From NCBI GenBank assembly GCA_020796225.1, contig CM036762.1:10737633-10801632 (forward strand): a DNA stretch of 64,000 nucleotides. Reading direction: 5' to 3'. Positions 63,443 through 64,000 of this stretch are shown here, piece after piece. Numbering within the stretch: the stretch's first letter is position 1; the number at the start of each line of letters is the position of its first letter. Made by a program: the position numbers and the translations under genes. This DNA comes from Arion vulgaris. Its lineage: Eukaryota > Mollusca > Gastropoda > Stylommatophora > Arionidae. The notes beneath the pieces were generated by a model. It saw only the letters and a list, made by a program, of their open reading frames with translations. It ran no database searches and was not told where the DNA came from.

Positions 63443-64000
63443 TTAGAAAATGAAGTATTTATGACCTGCACTAGAGCAGCTATGTGGGTCGTGACTTATC
63501 AAACAGCTTTGCGATTTTGGCTTTGATAGCTGCAGTGATCGTTTCCTTCTGAGAGATTCGCGATTACCCTCGACTTGCTGTATAGCGTCGATATCGGCCT
63601 TGCATGTCAGAGCTCTTTTGATCACTGATCGCCTTAGGCTTGATTTTGATCCGGAAAACATCCAGCTTCACGTTACGTGGCATATATTGAAATCAGCCGA
63701 AAAATGTAGTCTTTCTCCTTCTCTCGTGATCACCACCCAGATTCCGATGTTAGTTCGAGAATCACCTCCATACAAGGCTCATTCATTGCACACCATCTTT
63801 GATTTAATTGCAGTCCTTGCATTTAGGGCGGTGTTTCTTTATCACAACTTTCTTGCAACTCATCTTTGAGCTCCTGGTGCTGCATCCTTCGACCGAGTGT
63901 GTCCTGTTTCCACTGAGTTGCCCTAGGTTTACTTCGGCCCTACGGGCTCGTTTGCAGCATCTTTGTGCTTTTTGCGTTTGGTTCAGGACTTGGGCAATCT
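63443..64000 (-). other. Possible decayed coding segment, unrecognised
   Basis: On the minus strand a 72-codon frame (63661-63443) includes ALTCKADIDAIQQVEGNRES. In another frame KETITAAIKAKIAKLFDKSR follows, which together look like one helical protein broken by an indel. A separate frame runs from the window edge to 63823 (IAQVLNQTQKAQRCCKRARR, basic). No family is recognised; chance or an unlisted transposon gene are both possible. Confidence 0.25.

Noticed and set aside
1..64000. Host protein-coding gene with exons
   Set aside because: Apart from transposon proteins, no frame shows recognisable domains with splice-like borders; short exons could still be missed by eye.

Overview
The window looks like intergenic DNA from a large, repeat-rich animal genome. 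It is AT-rich, has no convincing host gene, and is filled with decayed non-LTR retrotransposon (LINE) 3' ends, several tRNA-headed SINE families, small DNA-transposon derivatives (hAT-like and piggyBac-like MITEs), a Penelope-like element (PLE) pair and many satellites and microsatellites. The style (SINEs with GAA tails, PLEs, TATC microsatellites) would fit a mollusc or another lophotrochozoan, but this is an inference and no single feature proves the taxon. No prokaryotic, organellar or viral gene set is present. Long open frames are mostly satellite artefacts. Family letters (SINE-A to SINE-J) are names used only in this report.

Layout. 0-11 kb: LINE ends, a 1.4-kb 21-bp satellite, SINE-B and SINE-F, and a 2.1-kb 17-bp satellite that lies inside the tRNA-like head of a SINE-F copy (7905-10384). 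11-20 kb: TATC microsatellites interrupted by SINEs, LINE ends and three hAT-type MITEs with clear 8-bp target duplications. 20.7-22 kb: two hAT-like elements in tandem sharing an 8-bp target, the second holding a 43-bp satellite. 22.1-26.6 kb: one SINE-B insertion whose interior has grown into a 4.3-kb satellite of 53-bp and 30-bp units. 27-33 kb: LINE fragments, microsatellites and SINE-A. 33-40 kb: SINE-G with an internal 55-bp array, a 0.75-kb inverted duplication (34.1 and 38.5 kb), a SINE-A with its 5' end repeated ten times, and three elements whose heads resemble the 5' end of U2 snRNA. 40-56 kb: nested SINEs, LINE ends and a 92-bp array built from a LINE 3' end. 56.7-60.7 kb: two Penelope-like copies head to head. 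60.7-62.2 kb: an indel-laden second copy of 54.96-56.71 kb that lacks the PLE insertion. 62.2-64 kb: mostly unassigned.

The recurring theme is that tandem arrays grow from defined pieces of transposable elements: heads, interiors or 3' ends. At least eight cases occur in 64 kb. The most unusual items are the SINE-embedded satellites, the candidate U2-snRNA-headed SINE family, and the PLE locus, which appears beside a copy of its own empty site. Two segments (about 22.83-24.28 kb and 60.7-62.1 kb) look like unpolished long-read sequence, so fine-scale claims there are unsafe.
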